64,000 bases of DNA from JAZOTM01 sp045657625. Lineage in GTDB: Bacteria; Bacillota; Clostridia; Lachnospirales; Lachnospiraceae. This document shows, piece by piece, positions 18,042 to 25,269 of the stretch. The translations under genes were made by a program, and so were the position numbers. The stretch is from contig JAZOTM010000041.1 of NCBI GenBank assembly GCA_045657625.1, forward strand, positions 1-64,000. Reading direction: 5' to 3'. The notes below the pieces were generated by a model. That model saw nothing but the letters and a program-made list of their open reading frames with translations, did not search any database and had not been told where the DNA came from. The first letter of the stretch is position 1. Every line of letters starts with the position of its first letter.

Positions 18042-18135
18042 TAAAAACCCCCCAATACATTATATAGTTTTTGCTATACCCCATAGTAAAAATACCTTCT
18101 CCTAAAAAAGACAGCGATCGACAGCTGTCTTTTTT
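18042..18135 (+). ncRNA. Candidate C-rich small regulatory RNA
   Basis: No open reading frame, but a full transcription unit can be drawn. A TATAAT -10 lies at 18031-18036 and a strong terminator at 18104-18135 (12-bp A/T-ended stem AAAAAAGACAGC / GCTGTCTTTTTT, loop of eight). In between are CCCCCC (18048-18053), a small hairpin TATAG/CTATA (18063-18067 with 18074-18078) exposing CCCC (18079-18082), and CCTTCTCC (18095-18102). The last is complementary to Shine-Dalgarno sequence. Unpaired C-rich stretches are the hallmark of several Firmicutes trans-acting sRNAs. The -35 is poor (ACTTAT), so a regulator may be needed. The terminator could instead only protect tRNA-Tyr from read-through. Confidence 0.5.
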
Positions 18136-18181
18136 ACTGCCCATTTTTAGGAATTCTTTTGAGGGACTTTAAAAATATATC

Positions 18182-18210
18182 TTGAACTGAAAATGTGTCT
18201 ATGCTATAAT
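18182..18210 (+). promoter_or_regulatory. Promoter of tRNA-Tyr
   Basis: TTGAAC (18182-18187), 17 bases, extended -10 TGCTATAAT ending at 18210; the tRNA begins 25 bases later. Confidence 0.85.
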
Positions 18211-18234
18211 TTTTACTTGTCAGGGCACTGATAT

Positions 18235-18316
18235 GGATGGATTCCCGAGTGGCCAAAGGGGACAGACTGTAAATCTGCTGCAAATTGCTTCGGTGGTTCG
18301 AATCCACCTCCATCCA
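18235..18316 (+). tRNA. tRNA-Tyr (anticodon GTA)
   Basis: Acceptor stem GGATGGA / TCCATCC, discriminator A at 18316, no encoded CCA. Anticodon loop CTGTAAA gives GTA. It is a class II tRNA with a long variable arm (about 14 bases) and T-arm GGTGGTTCGAATCCACC. It has its own promoter and terminator. Confidence 0.97.
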
Positions 18317-18323
18317 TTTGTAG

Positions 18324-18352
18324 AAAAGCTTTCGGGAACGAAAGCTTTTTTT
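18324..18352 (+). terminator. Terminator of tRNA-Tyr
   Basis: 11-bp stem AAAAGCTTTCG / CGAAAGCTTTT around a GGAA tetraloop, followed by further T. Confidence 0.85.
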
Positions 18353-18362
18353 GTATGACAAG

Positions 18363-18433
18363 AAAAACGCTCCGATATGGGGGTTGAGTTGCAAATAAAT
18401 GTTGCATAAATGCGATTGTGCTTCGTGCAACCG
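18363..18433. repeat. Decayed copy of the dispersed intergenic repeat
   Basis: Shares GCTCCG-TATGG, the AAATGTTGCATAAATGC core and a GTGCTTCGTGCAAC hairpin with the copies at 5450 and 32231, in the same order. The GCGC-rich stem and the last palindrome are lost or altered. It lies between tRNA-Tyr and the TtcA-like gene. Confidence 0.55.
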
Positions 18434-18456
18434 TATAAATAGAAAGAGGATAGAAT

Positions 18457-19332
18457 ATGATTGATCAGGAACGCTTGGATCAAATAAAAGAGTTTACACC
18501 GGAAGAACGCCAAAAGGATATAGAACGTAGTATTATCAAGAAGTTTAAAAAAGATATTTGGTGTAAGTTTACGAAGGCAATTACCATCTATGATATGATT
18601 CAGGATGGAGATAAAATTGCAGTATGCATATCCGGGGGAAAGGATTCTATGCTGTTGGCGAAGTTATTTCAGGAATTGCTTCGTCATGGGAAAAAGAATT
18701 TTTCCTTAGAGTTTATGGTGATGAATCCGGGATACAACCAAGAAAATGAAGAAAAAATTATCGAGAATGCAAAGATTATGGGCATCCCGATTCATATTTT
18801 CCAAACAGATATTTTCGATGCAGTTGTAGATGTGGGAGATTCTCCTTGCTATTTATGTGCCAGAATGCGTAGAGGAAATTTGTATGCGAAGGCACGGGAA
18901 CTTGGGTGCAATAAAATCGCCCTCGGACATCATTTTGATGATGTGATTGAAACCATCCTTATGGGGATGCTTTATGGTGCTCAGGTACAGACTATGATGC
19001 CGAAATTACATAGTACCAATTTTGAGGGAATGGAATTGATTCGCCCCATGTACTTAATTCGTGAGGACGATATTCGACATTGGTGCGCGTATAACGATTT
19101 GCACTTTATTCAGTGTGCCTGTCGTTTTACAGAAGCAGTGGAAAAAAGTGAAAACAAAGGAGAAGTTTCCAAACGTGCAGAGGTGAAAGAATTGATACGT
19201 ACCTTACATGAAACCAACCCTTATGTAGAAAAAAATATTTTCCGAAGTGTAGAAAACGTAAATTTGAATACGGTGATTGCATATAAAAAAGATGGTGTGA
19301 AACATTACTTTTTAGATGAATATGATGCATAA
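18457..19332 (+). CDS. TtcA/TtuA-like tRNA 2-thiolation enzyme
   Basis: PP-loop ATPase of 291 aa that probably thiolates a tRNA base (2-thiocytidine at position 32 in TtcA, or 2-thiouridine at 54 in TtuA). The P-loop SGGKDS is at residues 59-64. An Fe-S-type CxxC (CYLC, C131 and C134) and further Cys at 220 and 222 (CACR) match the cysteine pattern of TtcA, where three Cys hold a [4Fe-4S] cluster. The tRNA-adenylation motif ALGHHFDDVIETILM is also present. GAAAGAGG precedes the ATG. Which tRNA position it modifies cannot be told from the sequence. Confidence 0.85.
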   Translation: MIDQERLDQIKEFTPEERQKDIERSIIKKFKKDIWCKFTKAITIYDMIQDGDKIAVCISGGKDSMLLAKLFQELLRHGKKNFSLEFMVMNPGYNQENEEKIIENAKIMGIPIHIFQTDIFDAVVDVGDSPCYLCARMRRGNLYAKARELGCNKIALGHHFDDVIETILMGMLYGAQVQTMMPKLHSTNFEGMELIRPMYLIREDDIRHWCAYNDLHFIQCACRFTEAVEKSENKGEVSKRAEVKELIRTLHETNPYVEKNIFRSVENVNLNTVIAYKKDGVKHYFLDEYDA

Positions 19333-19337
19333 GCGGT

Positions 19338-19379
19338 AGCCGGTGTATTGAGAGATTTTCTCAATACACCGGCTTTTTC
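19338..19379 (+). terminator. Terminator of the TtcA-like gene
   Basis: Perfect 16-bp stem (19338-19353 with 19359-19374), five-base loop, T-run. Confidence 0.92.
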
Positions 19380-19399
19380 TTTATTCAGATCTTATTCTA

Positions 19400-19457
19400 T
19401 TGACAAATACCCCCATGGGGTATATTATCGACAATATAAAGTACCCCCTAGGGGTAT
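19400..19457 (+). promoter_or_regulatory. Copper-responsive promoter with two CsoR-type operators
   Basis: TTGACA (19400-19405), 17 bases, TATTAT (19423-19428). Operator 1 (19407-19423, ATACCCC-CAT-GGGGTAT) fills the spacer. Operator 2 (19442-19456, TACCCC-CTA-GGGGTA) lies just downstream of the start point. Their centres are 34 bases apart. The C4-N3-G4 palindrome is the known CsoR operator type, so occupancy of either site should block transcription. Confidence 0.9.
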
Positions 19458-19507
19458 TTGCGTTGTATATCGTTGTTGAAATAGGAGAAATCCGGAAAGG
19501 ATGTTAT

Positions 19508-19825
19508 ATGGAAGATGAAAAGTTAGAAGCATGTCCACATTGTAGTGGCAAACATAAAGAAAGATCAGAGAAAGAATATAAGGATTTGATTTCTCGGTTG
19601 AATCGTATTGAAGGACAGATTCGAGGCATAAAAGGAATGCTGGAAAAAGATGCCTATTGTACAGATGTTTTGATGCAGGTGTCTGCAGCAAGTTCTGCCT
19701 TGAATAGTTTTACAAAAGTCCTGTTGTCCAATCACATCAAAAGCTGTGTGACAGAGGACATTCGACAGGGTAGCGAAGAAAAAGTGGACGAATTGGTAGA
19801 AGTATTACAGAAATTGATGAAATAG
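19508..19825 (+). CDS. csoR: CsoR-family copper-sensing repressor
   Basis: Repressor of the copper efflux genes that releases DNA when it binds Cu(I). The 105-aa product from the ATG at 19508 contains the DUF156 fold (LISRLNRIEGQIRGIKGML). The Cu ligands C51, H76 and C80 occur as the C-H-C pattern (YCTDVL, NHIKSC). An extra CPHC motif lies at residues 9-12. The start is chosen from GGAAAGG upstream; the longer frame from 19400 would run through both operators and the promoter. It is followed 25 bases later by copA. Confidence 0.93.
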   Translation: MEDEKLEACPHCSGKHKERSEKEYKDLISRLNRIEGQIRGIKGMLEKDAYCTDVLMQVSAASSALNSFTKVLLSNHIKSCVTEDIRQGSEEKVDELVEVLQKLMK

Positions 19826-19850
19826 AAAAACGTCCACGGAAAGGATTGGT

Positions 19851-22403
19851 ATGGAACAGTATCAGATTACGGGTATGAGCTGTGCCGCTTGTCAGGCCCG
19901 TGTGGAAAAAGCGGTACAGAAAGTGGATGGCGTTACTTCTTGTTCCGTGAGTTTGTTGACAAACTCTATGGGAGTGGAGGGAACTGCCTCCAAGGAAGCA
20001 ATCATAGCTGCCGTAGAAGCAGCGGGATATGGCGCTAGCAGCAAAGCCACGGCACAACAGAAAACCGGAAAGGATTATAGTGCGGAAGAAGAGGCTTTGC
20101 AGGATCATGAGAGCCCGGTGTTAAAGAAACGCTTATTGTTTTCATTGGGATTTCTTGTAGTTCTTATGTATGTTTCTATGGGGCATATGATGTTTGGGTT
20201 CCCATTGCCGGAGCCACTTGCAGACAATCACGTAGCCATGGGGCTTTTAGAATTGTTATTAGCCGGGATTGTTATGGTGATTAACCAAAAGTTTTTCGTC
20301 AATGGCTTTGGAAGTTTGTTCCATGGAGCCCCAAATATGGACACCTTGGTTGCTATGGGTTCTATGGCATCCTTTGGCTGGAGTACCTACGTACTTTTTT
20401 GTATGACAGCGGCGGTACAAAGAGGTGATACAGCGGCGGTCATGGCGTATATGGATGACTTTTATTTTGAGTCAGCTGCAATGATTGTGACTTTGATTAC
20501 TGTAGGAAAAATGCTGGAAGCCATGTCAAAGGGACGTACCACAGATGCCCTAAAAAGCCTTATGCGGCTGGCACCGAAAACGGCTACCAAGGTAGAAAAT
20601 GGACAAGAACGTCTGGTTTCCATTGAAGAAATCCAGGTGGGTGATTTGTTTATGGTCCGACCGGGAGAGAGTATTCCGGTGGATGGTGTCATTGTGAAGG
20701 GCCAGAGTGCAATTAATGAGGCAGCTTTGACCGGAGAAAGTATTCCGGTGGATAAGACAATCAACGATAAGGTGTCTGCAGCTACGATAAATCAGGAAGG
20801 GGCTATTTTATGCAGAGCCACCAGAGTAGGAGAGGATACTACTTTGGCACAGATTATTCGTATGGTAAGTGATGCATCCGCCACAAAAGCACCCATTGCA
20901 AAGATTGCAGATCGTGTGTCCGGAGTGTTTGTACCGGCGGTGATTGGAATTGCAATTGTTACGGCCTTTATTTGGATTTTGGTTTCCGGAGATTTGGGAT
21001 ACTCATTAGCGAGAGGAATTGCGGTTCTTGTTATTAGTTGTCCTTGTGCACTGGGACTTGCAACACCGGTTGCTATTATGGTTGGAAACGGTGTTGGTGC
21101 AAAGCAAGGAATTATGTTTAAAACCGCGGTTTCCTTGGAAGAAACAGGAAAGGCAGATATTGTCGTATTAGATAAGACCGGTACCATTACAAAAGGGGAA
21201 CCGGAGGTGACGGACGTGCTTCCGTCAGACGGAATTTCGGAAGAGCAGTTGCTTTATTATGCAGTGACCTTGGAAGAAAAAAGTGAACATCCTTTATCGA
21301 AAGCAGTCATGGAATATGGAATGGCTCATGCAGTAGAAAAAGGTGTGGCAAAGGATTTTGCGGCTCGCCCCGGAAAAGGACTACAGGCATATGTGGATGA
21401 TGCGATGATAGTCGGAGGAAATCGTTCCTTTGTACAGGAAGTGGTAGAAATCCCTGCGGAAGTACAAAAACAGGCTGAAAATCTGGCGGAAGCTGGAAAA
21501 ACGCCATTGTTCTTTGCAAAAGACAATCAATTGTTGGGAATGATCGCAGTGGCGGATACAGTAAAAGAAGACAGCAAGATTGCTATTGGAGAACTAAAAA
21601 ATATGGGTATTCGCACGGTCATGCTTACCGGAGACAATGCACGCACTGCCCATGCCATTGGAAATCAAGTGGGCGTAGACGCAGTGGTAGCCGGTGTGCT
21701 TCCGGATGGAAAAGAAGCAACCGTTGCCGCATTGCAAACCCTTGGTAAAGTAGTCATGGTGGGTGATGGTCTCAATGATGCACCGGCATTAAGCCGTGCG
21801 GATATGGGAATCGCCATTGGTGCAGGCACGGATGTAGCGATTGATGCGGCGGATGTTGTGGTGGTGAAAAGTCGGTTGACCGATGTTTCCGGAGCCATTC
21901 GTTTGAGTCGAGCAACTTTGCGCAATATTCATGAGAATTTGTTTTGGGCGTTCTTTTACAATGTGATTGGAATTCCTTTAGCGGCAGGAGCTTACATTCA
22001 TTTGTTCCATTGGGCATTGAATCCCATGTTTGGAGCAGCAGCCATGAGTTTGTCCAGCTTTTGTGTGGTGTCTAATGCGCTTCGCCTGAATCTGGTGAAA
22101 GTACATGATGGCAAAAAAGATAAAAAGAAAAAGAAGGAGGTTACGATCTCTGAAATAAAACAAGTTTTAGAAACGAATCAGGAGGAAAAGAATATGAATA
22201 AGACATTGAAAATTGAAGGAATGATGTGTGGACATTGTGAAGCAACTGTAAAGAAAGCTTTAGAGGCTTTGGATGGAGTATCAGCAGCAGAAGTGAGCCA
22301 TGAAAAAGGAACCGCAGTAGTAACTCTTTCCGGTGAGGTAGCGGATGAAGTTTTACGTCAAGCAGTAGAAGAGAAAGATTATAAGGTAGTTGGTTTAGAA
22401 TAA
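19851..22403 (+). CDS. copA: Copper-exporting P1B-type ATPase with a C-terminal CopZ domain
   Basis: Exports Cu(I) using ATP. The 850-aa protein has an N-terminal HMA domain (MSCAAC, C11 and C14), the family's eight-helix membrane core with the transmembrane CPC (C397-P-C399), the phosphorylation motif DKTGTIT (D441), a central HP region (EHPLSKAV) and the GDGLNDAPAL hinge. Unlike the usual 720-820 aa enzyme, it continues through a Lys-rich linker (about residues 755-780) into a second HMA domain (MMCGHC, C793 and C796). That last domain looks like a complete CopZ chaperone and carries its own start signals (see 22194). It is co-transcribed with csoR and ends at a bidirectional terminator. 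Confidence 0.95.
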   Translation: MEQYQITGMSCAACQARVEKAVQKVDGVTSCSVSLLTNSMGVEGTASKEAIIAAVEAAGYGASSKATAQQKTGKDYSAEEEALQDHESPVLKKRLLFSLGFLVVLMYVSMGHMMFGFPLPEPLADNHVAMGLLELLLAGIVMVINQKFFVNGFGSLFHGAPNMDTLVAMGSMASFGWSTYVLFCMTAAVQRGDTAAVMAYMDDFYFESAAMIVTLITVGKMLEAMSKGRTTDALKSLMRLAPKTATKVENGQERLVSIEEIQVGDLFMVRPGESIPVDGVIVKGQSAINEAALTGESIPVDKTINDKVSAATINQEGAILCRATRVGEDTTLAQIIRMVSDASATKAPIAKIADRVSGVFVPAVIGIAIVTAFIWILVSGDLGYSLARGIAVLVISCPCALGLATPVAIMVGNGVGAKQGIMFKTAVSLEETGKADIVVLDKTGTITKGEPEVTDVLPSDGISEEQLLYYAVTLEEKSEHPLSKAVMEYGMAHAVEKGVAKDFAARPGKGLQAYVDDAMIVGGNRSFVQEVVEIPAEVQKQAENLAEAGKTPLFFAKDNQLLGMIAVADTVKEDSKIAIGELKNMGIRTVMLTGDNARTAHAIGNQVGVDAVVAGVLPDGKEATVAALQTLGKVVMVGDGLNDAPALSRADMGIAIGAGTDVAIDAADVVVVKSRLTDVSGAIRLSRATLRNIHENLFWAFFYNVIGIPLAAGAYIHLFHWALNPMFGAAAMSLSSFCVVSNALRLNLVKVHDGKKDKKKKKEVTISEIKQVLETNQEEKNMNKTLKIEGMMCGHCEATVKKALEALDGVSAAEVSHEKGTAVVTLSGEVADEVLRQAVEEKDYKVVGLE
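22194..22403 (+). CDS. copZ: Internal in-frame start: probable free CopZ copper chaperone
   Basis: Inside copA and in the same frame, AGGAGG (22180-22185) lies eight bases before ATG at 22194. That is better than most ribosome binding sites in this window. Translation from here would give a 69-aa HMA protein (MNKTLKIEGMMCGHCEATV) of exactly CopZ size, with the Cu-binding CxxC near its start. CopZ delivers Cu(I) to CopA and CsoR. Making both a fused and a free chaperone from one gene is an inference; the fused form is certain from the open frame. E. coli copA makes a short chaperone by frameshifting instead. Confidence 0.6.
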   Translation: MNKTLKIEGMMCGHCEATVKKALEALDGVSAAEVSHEKGTAVVTLSGEVADEVLRQAVEEKDYKVVGLE

Positions 22404-22443
22404 AAAAAGATAGAAACGGGATTTCCCGTTTCTATCTTTTTTT
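22402..22443. terminator. Bidirectional terminator between copA and the LacI-type gene
   Basis: 19-bp perfect stem with loop ATTT and A/T runs on both sides. It serves both convergent genes; the last 12 bases of the lacI-type gene (including its stop) lie in one arm. Confidence 0.93.
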
Positions 22444-23433
22444 CTGCAATGGAGCAGTAGAATTTCTGGTAATTAAGCTTGGGTGCAACATGGTCATACT
22501 GATTGGTACGTGGTTGATAATGGAATTTAAAACCATGTAGCCGGATTTTCCAAGCTCTAAACGATTCTGTTGCACGGTGGTAAGAGGCGGCTCTAAGAAG
22601 GAGGAAATCGGTAAATCGTCATAACCGATGATACTCAATTCTTCAGGGATCCGTACTCCAAGCTTTTTACAACCTTGCATAATACCGGTGGCCATTAAGT
22701 CGTTGCCGCAAATCAAGGCGGTGGCACCATTATTTAAAAAGTGTGAGGTGAATTTTTCTGCCTCTTCAGCGTTGTAAAAACAATGCTGTACAAGTTCTTG
22801 TTTTACATTTAAACCATGGTTTTTCATGGAACTTTCAAAGGCACGTCCACGAATTTCTGTAACGCGAGAATCTAAGAGTCCATTTAGAAAACCTATATTT
22901 TTATGTCCAAGTTTGCGCAAGTAAGAAACAGCTAAATCAATACCTTCTTCGTTGTCGATGGAAACAGATCCAACCTTTGGATTGTTTCGGATATAGTTGT
23001 CGAACAATACGGTAGGAATTCCGGTATTTGGCAATTGGTCCATCCAAGGATCTGTCATGGTGAAACCTAAAAGGAAGGCGCCGGAATAGCCGTTTTTCAA
23101 CATATAGGTATCGTATTTTTCCTCTTGCTGAAAGCTCTCATTGATGGGAACGACCGAAAGAGACCAATTGTCACGAAAAGCCATTTGCTTAAATCCGAGA
23201 ATTAAGTCGTAGCCGAATTCATCTTGAGATTTGTATTTCATGTTTTCGATGAAGATACAAAGACGCTTGAATTCTTCTTTTCGCATTTTTTTTGATGTAT
23301 ATCCCATTTCTACGGCAGTATCTAAAACCTTTTGCCGCATTTCTTCGCTGATATCACTGGCACCGTTCATACCTTTGGAAACGGTACTGACAGAAACACC
23401 AAGTCGATTTGCGATATCCTGTATTGTTGCCAT
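22432..23433 (-). CDS. LacI-family transcriptional regulator
   Basis: A 333-aa repressor or activator of the LacI/GalR family. The N-terminal HTH is classical (MATIQDIANRLGVSVSTVSKGMNG), then a hinge helix region and a periplasmic-binding-like sensor domain (about residues 60-333) that should bind a sugar. It is transcribed divergently from the alpha-amylase gene with 127 bases between them, so the amylase and itself are the likely targets, probably in response to maltodextrins. The hinge lacks an obvious YxPxxxAR signature (it reads YTSKKMRKEEF), so classic LacI minor-groove contacts may differ. Confidence 0.93.
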   Translation of the reverse strand: MATIQDIANRLGVSVSTVSKGMNGASDISEEMRQKVLDTAVEMGYTSKKMRKEEFKRLCIFIENMKYKSQDEFGYDLILGFKQMAFRDNWSLSVVPINESFQQEEKYDTYMLKNGYSGAFLLGFTMTDPWMDQLPNTGIPTVLFDNYIRNNPKVGSVSIDNEEGIDLAVSYLRKLGHKNIGFLNGLLDSRVTEIRGRAFESSMKNHGLNVKQELVQHCFYNAEEAEKFTSHFLNNGATALICGNDLMATGIMQGCKKLGVRIPEELSIIGYDDLPISSFLEPPLTTVQQNRLELGKSGYMVLNSIINHVPISMTMLHPSLITRNSTAPLQKKR

Positions 23434-23468
23434 TTTCTTACTTCCTTCTAAACGTTCTGAATGTTCTC

Positions 23469-23497
23469 ATTATAAAAAAAATATTTGCAAAATTCAA
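23469..23497 (-). promoter_or_regulatory. Promoter of the LacI-type gene
   Basis: On the minus strand TTGAAT (23497-23492), 17 bases, TATAAT (23474-23469). Confidence 0.8.
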
Positions 23498-23507
23498 TTG
23501 TTTCTTC

Positions 23508-23536
23508 TTGAGTTTCGAAAAAAAACGAAATATAAT
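23508..23536 (+). promoter_or_regulatory. Alpha-amylase promoter with an inverted repeat in its spacer
   Basis: TTGAGT (23508-23513), 17 bases, TATAAT (23531-23536). The spacer carries TTTCG-A8-CGAAA (23513-23530), an 18-bp inverted repeat ideally placed as an operator, plausibly for the adjacent LacI-type protein. A second candidate with the LacI-like central CG is the TAAACGTTCTGA stretch in the LacI-type gene's own leader near 23448-23459. Confidence 0.7.
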
Positions 23537-23560
23537 GAGAGGGCAAAGGAGGAAACGGAA

Positions 23561-25213
23561 ATGAGGGAGAAAAAAATAGCAATTTTGCTGGCTTTTCTGA
23601 TAGCCTTGGGAAGCTTATCAGGATGTGGAAGTCAGACAGAAAGTGGGACTTATACGATGGAGAGTACCAATGGGGACTTGGTGGCTCAAAATAGTGAAGA
23701 TCAGAATGATACTTATTATGAAATCTTTGTTTATAGCTATGCAGATAGTGATGGAGATGGAATAGGAGATTTACAGGGTATCATTGATAAGTTGGATTAT
23801 TTAAATGATGGAGATGCATCTACGACAGACGATTTGGGTGTGACTGCACTTTGGTTGATGCCGATTATGCCATCACCAACTTATCATAAATATGATGTTA
23901 TCGATTATTATGATATTGATAGCCAATATGGAGATTTGACGGATTTTCAGAACCTATTGGAAGAAGCGCACAATCGAGATATGAAGGTCATTATTGATAT
24001 GGCTATTAATCATACTTCGTCAGAACATCCATGGTTTACCACTGCGTGTGAATATTTACAGAATTTGAATGGTGCAGAACCGGATGTGGCTGAGTGCCCG
24101 GAATATGGTTTTTATAATTTTTCAACGGTAAAAGAAGGCTCTGCATGGTATGAAGTAGAAGGTACCGATTATTATTACGAAGCACAGTTCTGGTCAGGTA
24201 TGCCGGATTTGAATTTGGATAGTGATGCGGTACGAGAAGAGTTGACTTCTATTTTTACCTATTGGTTAGATTTGGGAGTAGATGGCTTCCGTTTGGATGC
24301 AGTGACTTCTTATTATACCGGACATGATGAAGAAAATATTGCTTTTATGAGTTGGTTAAATGACATGGTGAAAGCAGAAAAAGAAGATGCTTACATTGTG
24401 GCAGAAGCTTGGACGAATTTATCTACTTATGGCTCCTACTATGCCAGTGGAATTGATAGCTTTTTTGATTTTCAATTTGCGGACAAATCCGGTGTCATCG
24501 CCAGTGTAGCAAAGGGAAGTAAGTCGGCGATGTCTTATGTAAATAATCTTTTGCAATTGCAGGAAGTGCTGGAAGAATACGGCGAAACAGCAGTGGATGC
24601 ACCGTTTTATACCAATCACGATATGGCACGAAGTGCAGGATATTATGCAGGCGACTACAAAGTGAATATGACCAAATTGGCAGGCGCTTTGAACTTGATG
24701 ATGTCAGGAAATGCATTTGTATACTATGGAGAAGAACTTGGCATGAAGGGCTCCGGCATTGATGAAAATAAGCGTGCACCGATGCAGTGGAGCAGTGATG
24801 CCGATGCAGACTATATGTGTGATGGCCCTGCAGATATGGAAGAGATTGAAATGGTAAATGGAAGTCTGGAAGAGCAAGAAGAGGATGCGGATTCTATTTA
24901 TCAATATTATAGAGAGGCCATTCGGATTCGCGAAGCCTTTTTGCCAATTACAAATGGCACGGTAGAAGCGGTAGAAAATTTAAGCGGAGAGACTTACGCC
25001 GGCTTCAAAAAAGTGTATAATGGGGAAGAAGTTTTGATCCTATTTAGTAATACATCCGAAACACAGGAAATTGATTTGTCTGAAGTGGAGGTCAATGGAA
25101 AAACCGGCGCAGATATTGAGGTTGCAGCGGTTTTGACTACAACAGATGAGCCAATTACATTTTATGAAAATATCATATCTTTAACAGGATATTCGGTTGT
25201 AATTTTGCAATAA
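23561..25213 (+). CDS. Secreted GH13 alpha-amylase lipoprotein
   Basis: Cell-surface enzyme hydrolysing alpha-1,4-glucans. From the ATG at 23561 (GGAGG upstream) it is 550 aa. The signal peptide has lipobox LSGC with lipidated Cys22. The TIM barrel starts DGDGIGDLQGIIDKLDYL. Catalytic residues are D246 (nucleophile, GFRLDAV), E282 (acid/base, VAEAW) and D354 (TNHDMAR), with the region I motif DMAINHTS. A C-terminal beta domain ends the protein and there is no starch-binding module. A longer frame from 23231 would run through the regulator gene and its promoter. Regulation by the divergent LacI-type gene is likely. Confidence 0.95.
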   Translation: MREKKIAILLAFLIALGSLSGCGSQTESGTYTMESTNGDLVAQNSEDQNDTYYEIFVYSYADSDGDGIGDLQGIIDKLDYLNDGDASTTDDLGVTALWLMPIMPSPTYHKYDVIDYYDIDSQYGDLTDFQNLLEEAHNRDMKVIIDMAINHTSSEHPWFTTACEYLQNLNGAEPDVAECPEYGFYNFSTVKEGSAWYEVEGTDYYYEAQFWSGMPDLNLDSDAVREELTSIFTYWLDLGVDGFRLDAVTSYYTGHDEENIAFMSWLNDMVKAEKEDAYIVAEAWTNLSTYGSYYASGIDSFFDFQFADKSGVIASVAKGSKSAMSYVNNLLQLQEVLEEYGETAVDAPFYTNHDMARSAGYYAGDYKVNMTKLAGALNLMMSGNAFVYYGEELGMKGSGIDENKRAPMQWSSDADADYMCDGPADMEEIEMVNGSLEEQEEDADSIYQYYREAIRIREAFLPITNGTVEAVENLSGETYAGFKKVYNGEEVLILFSNTSETQEIDLSEVEVNGKTGADIEVAAVLTTTDEPITFYENIISLTGYSVVILQ

Positions 25214-25269
25214 TTATGAAAAAATAAGGATAGGGGATTGCGGAGACTTGGGGTAAAAAAGGAGTCTGT

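Noticed and set aside
18134..18513. Minus-strand frames covering tRNA-Tyr and the decayed repeat
   Set aside because: They are antisense to a clear tRNA with its own promoter and terminator; no start signals.
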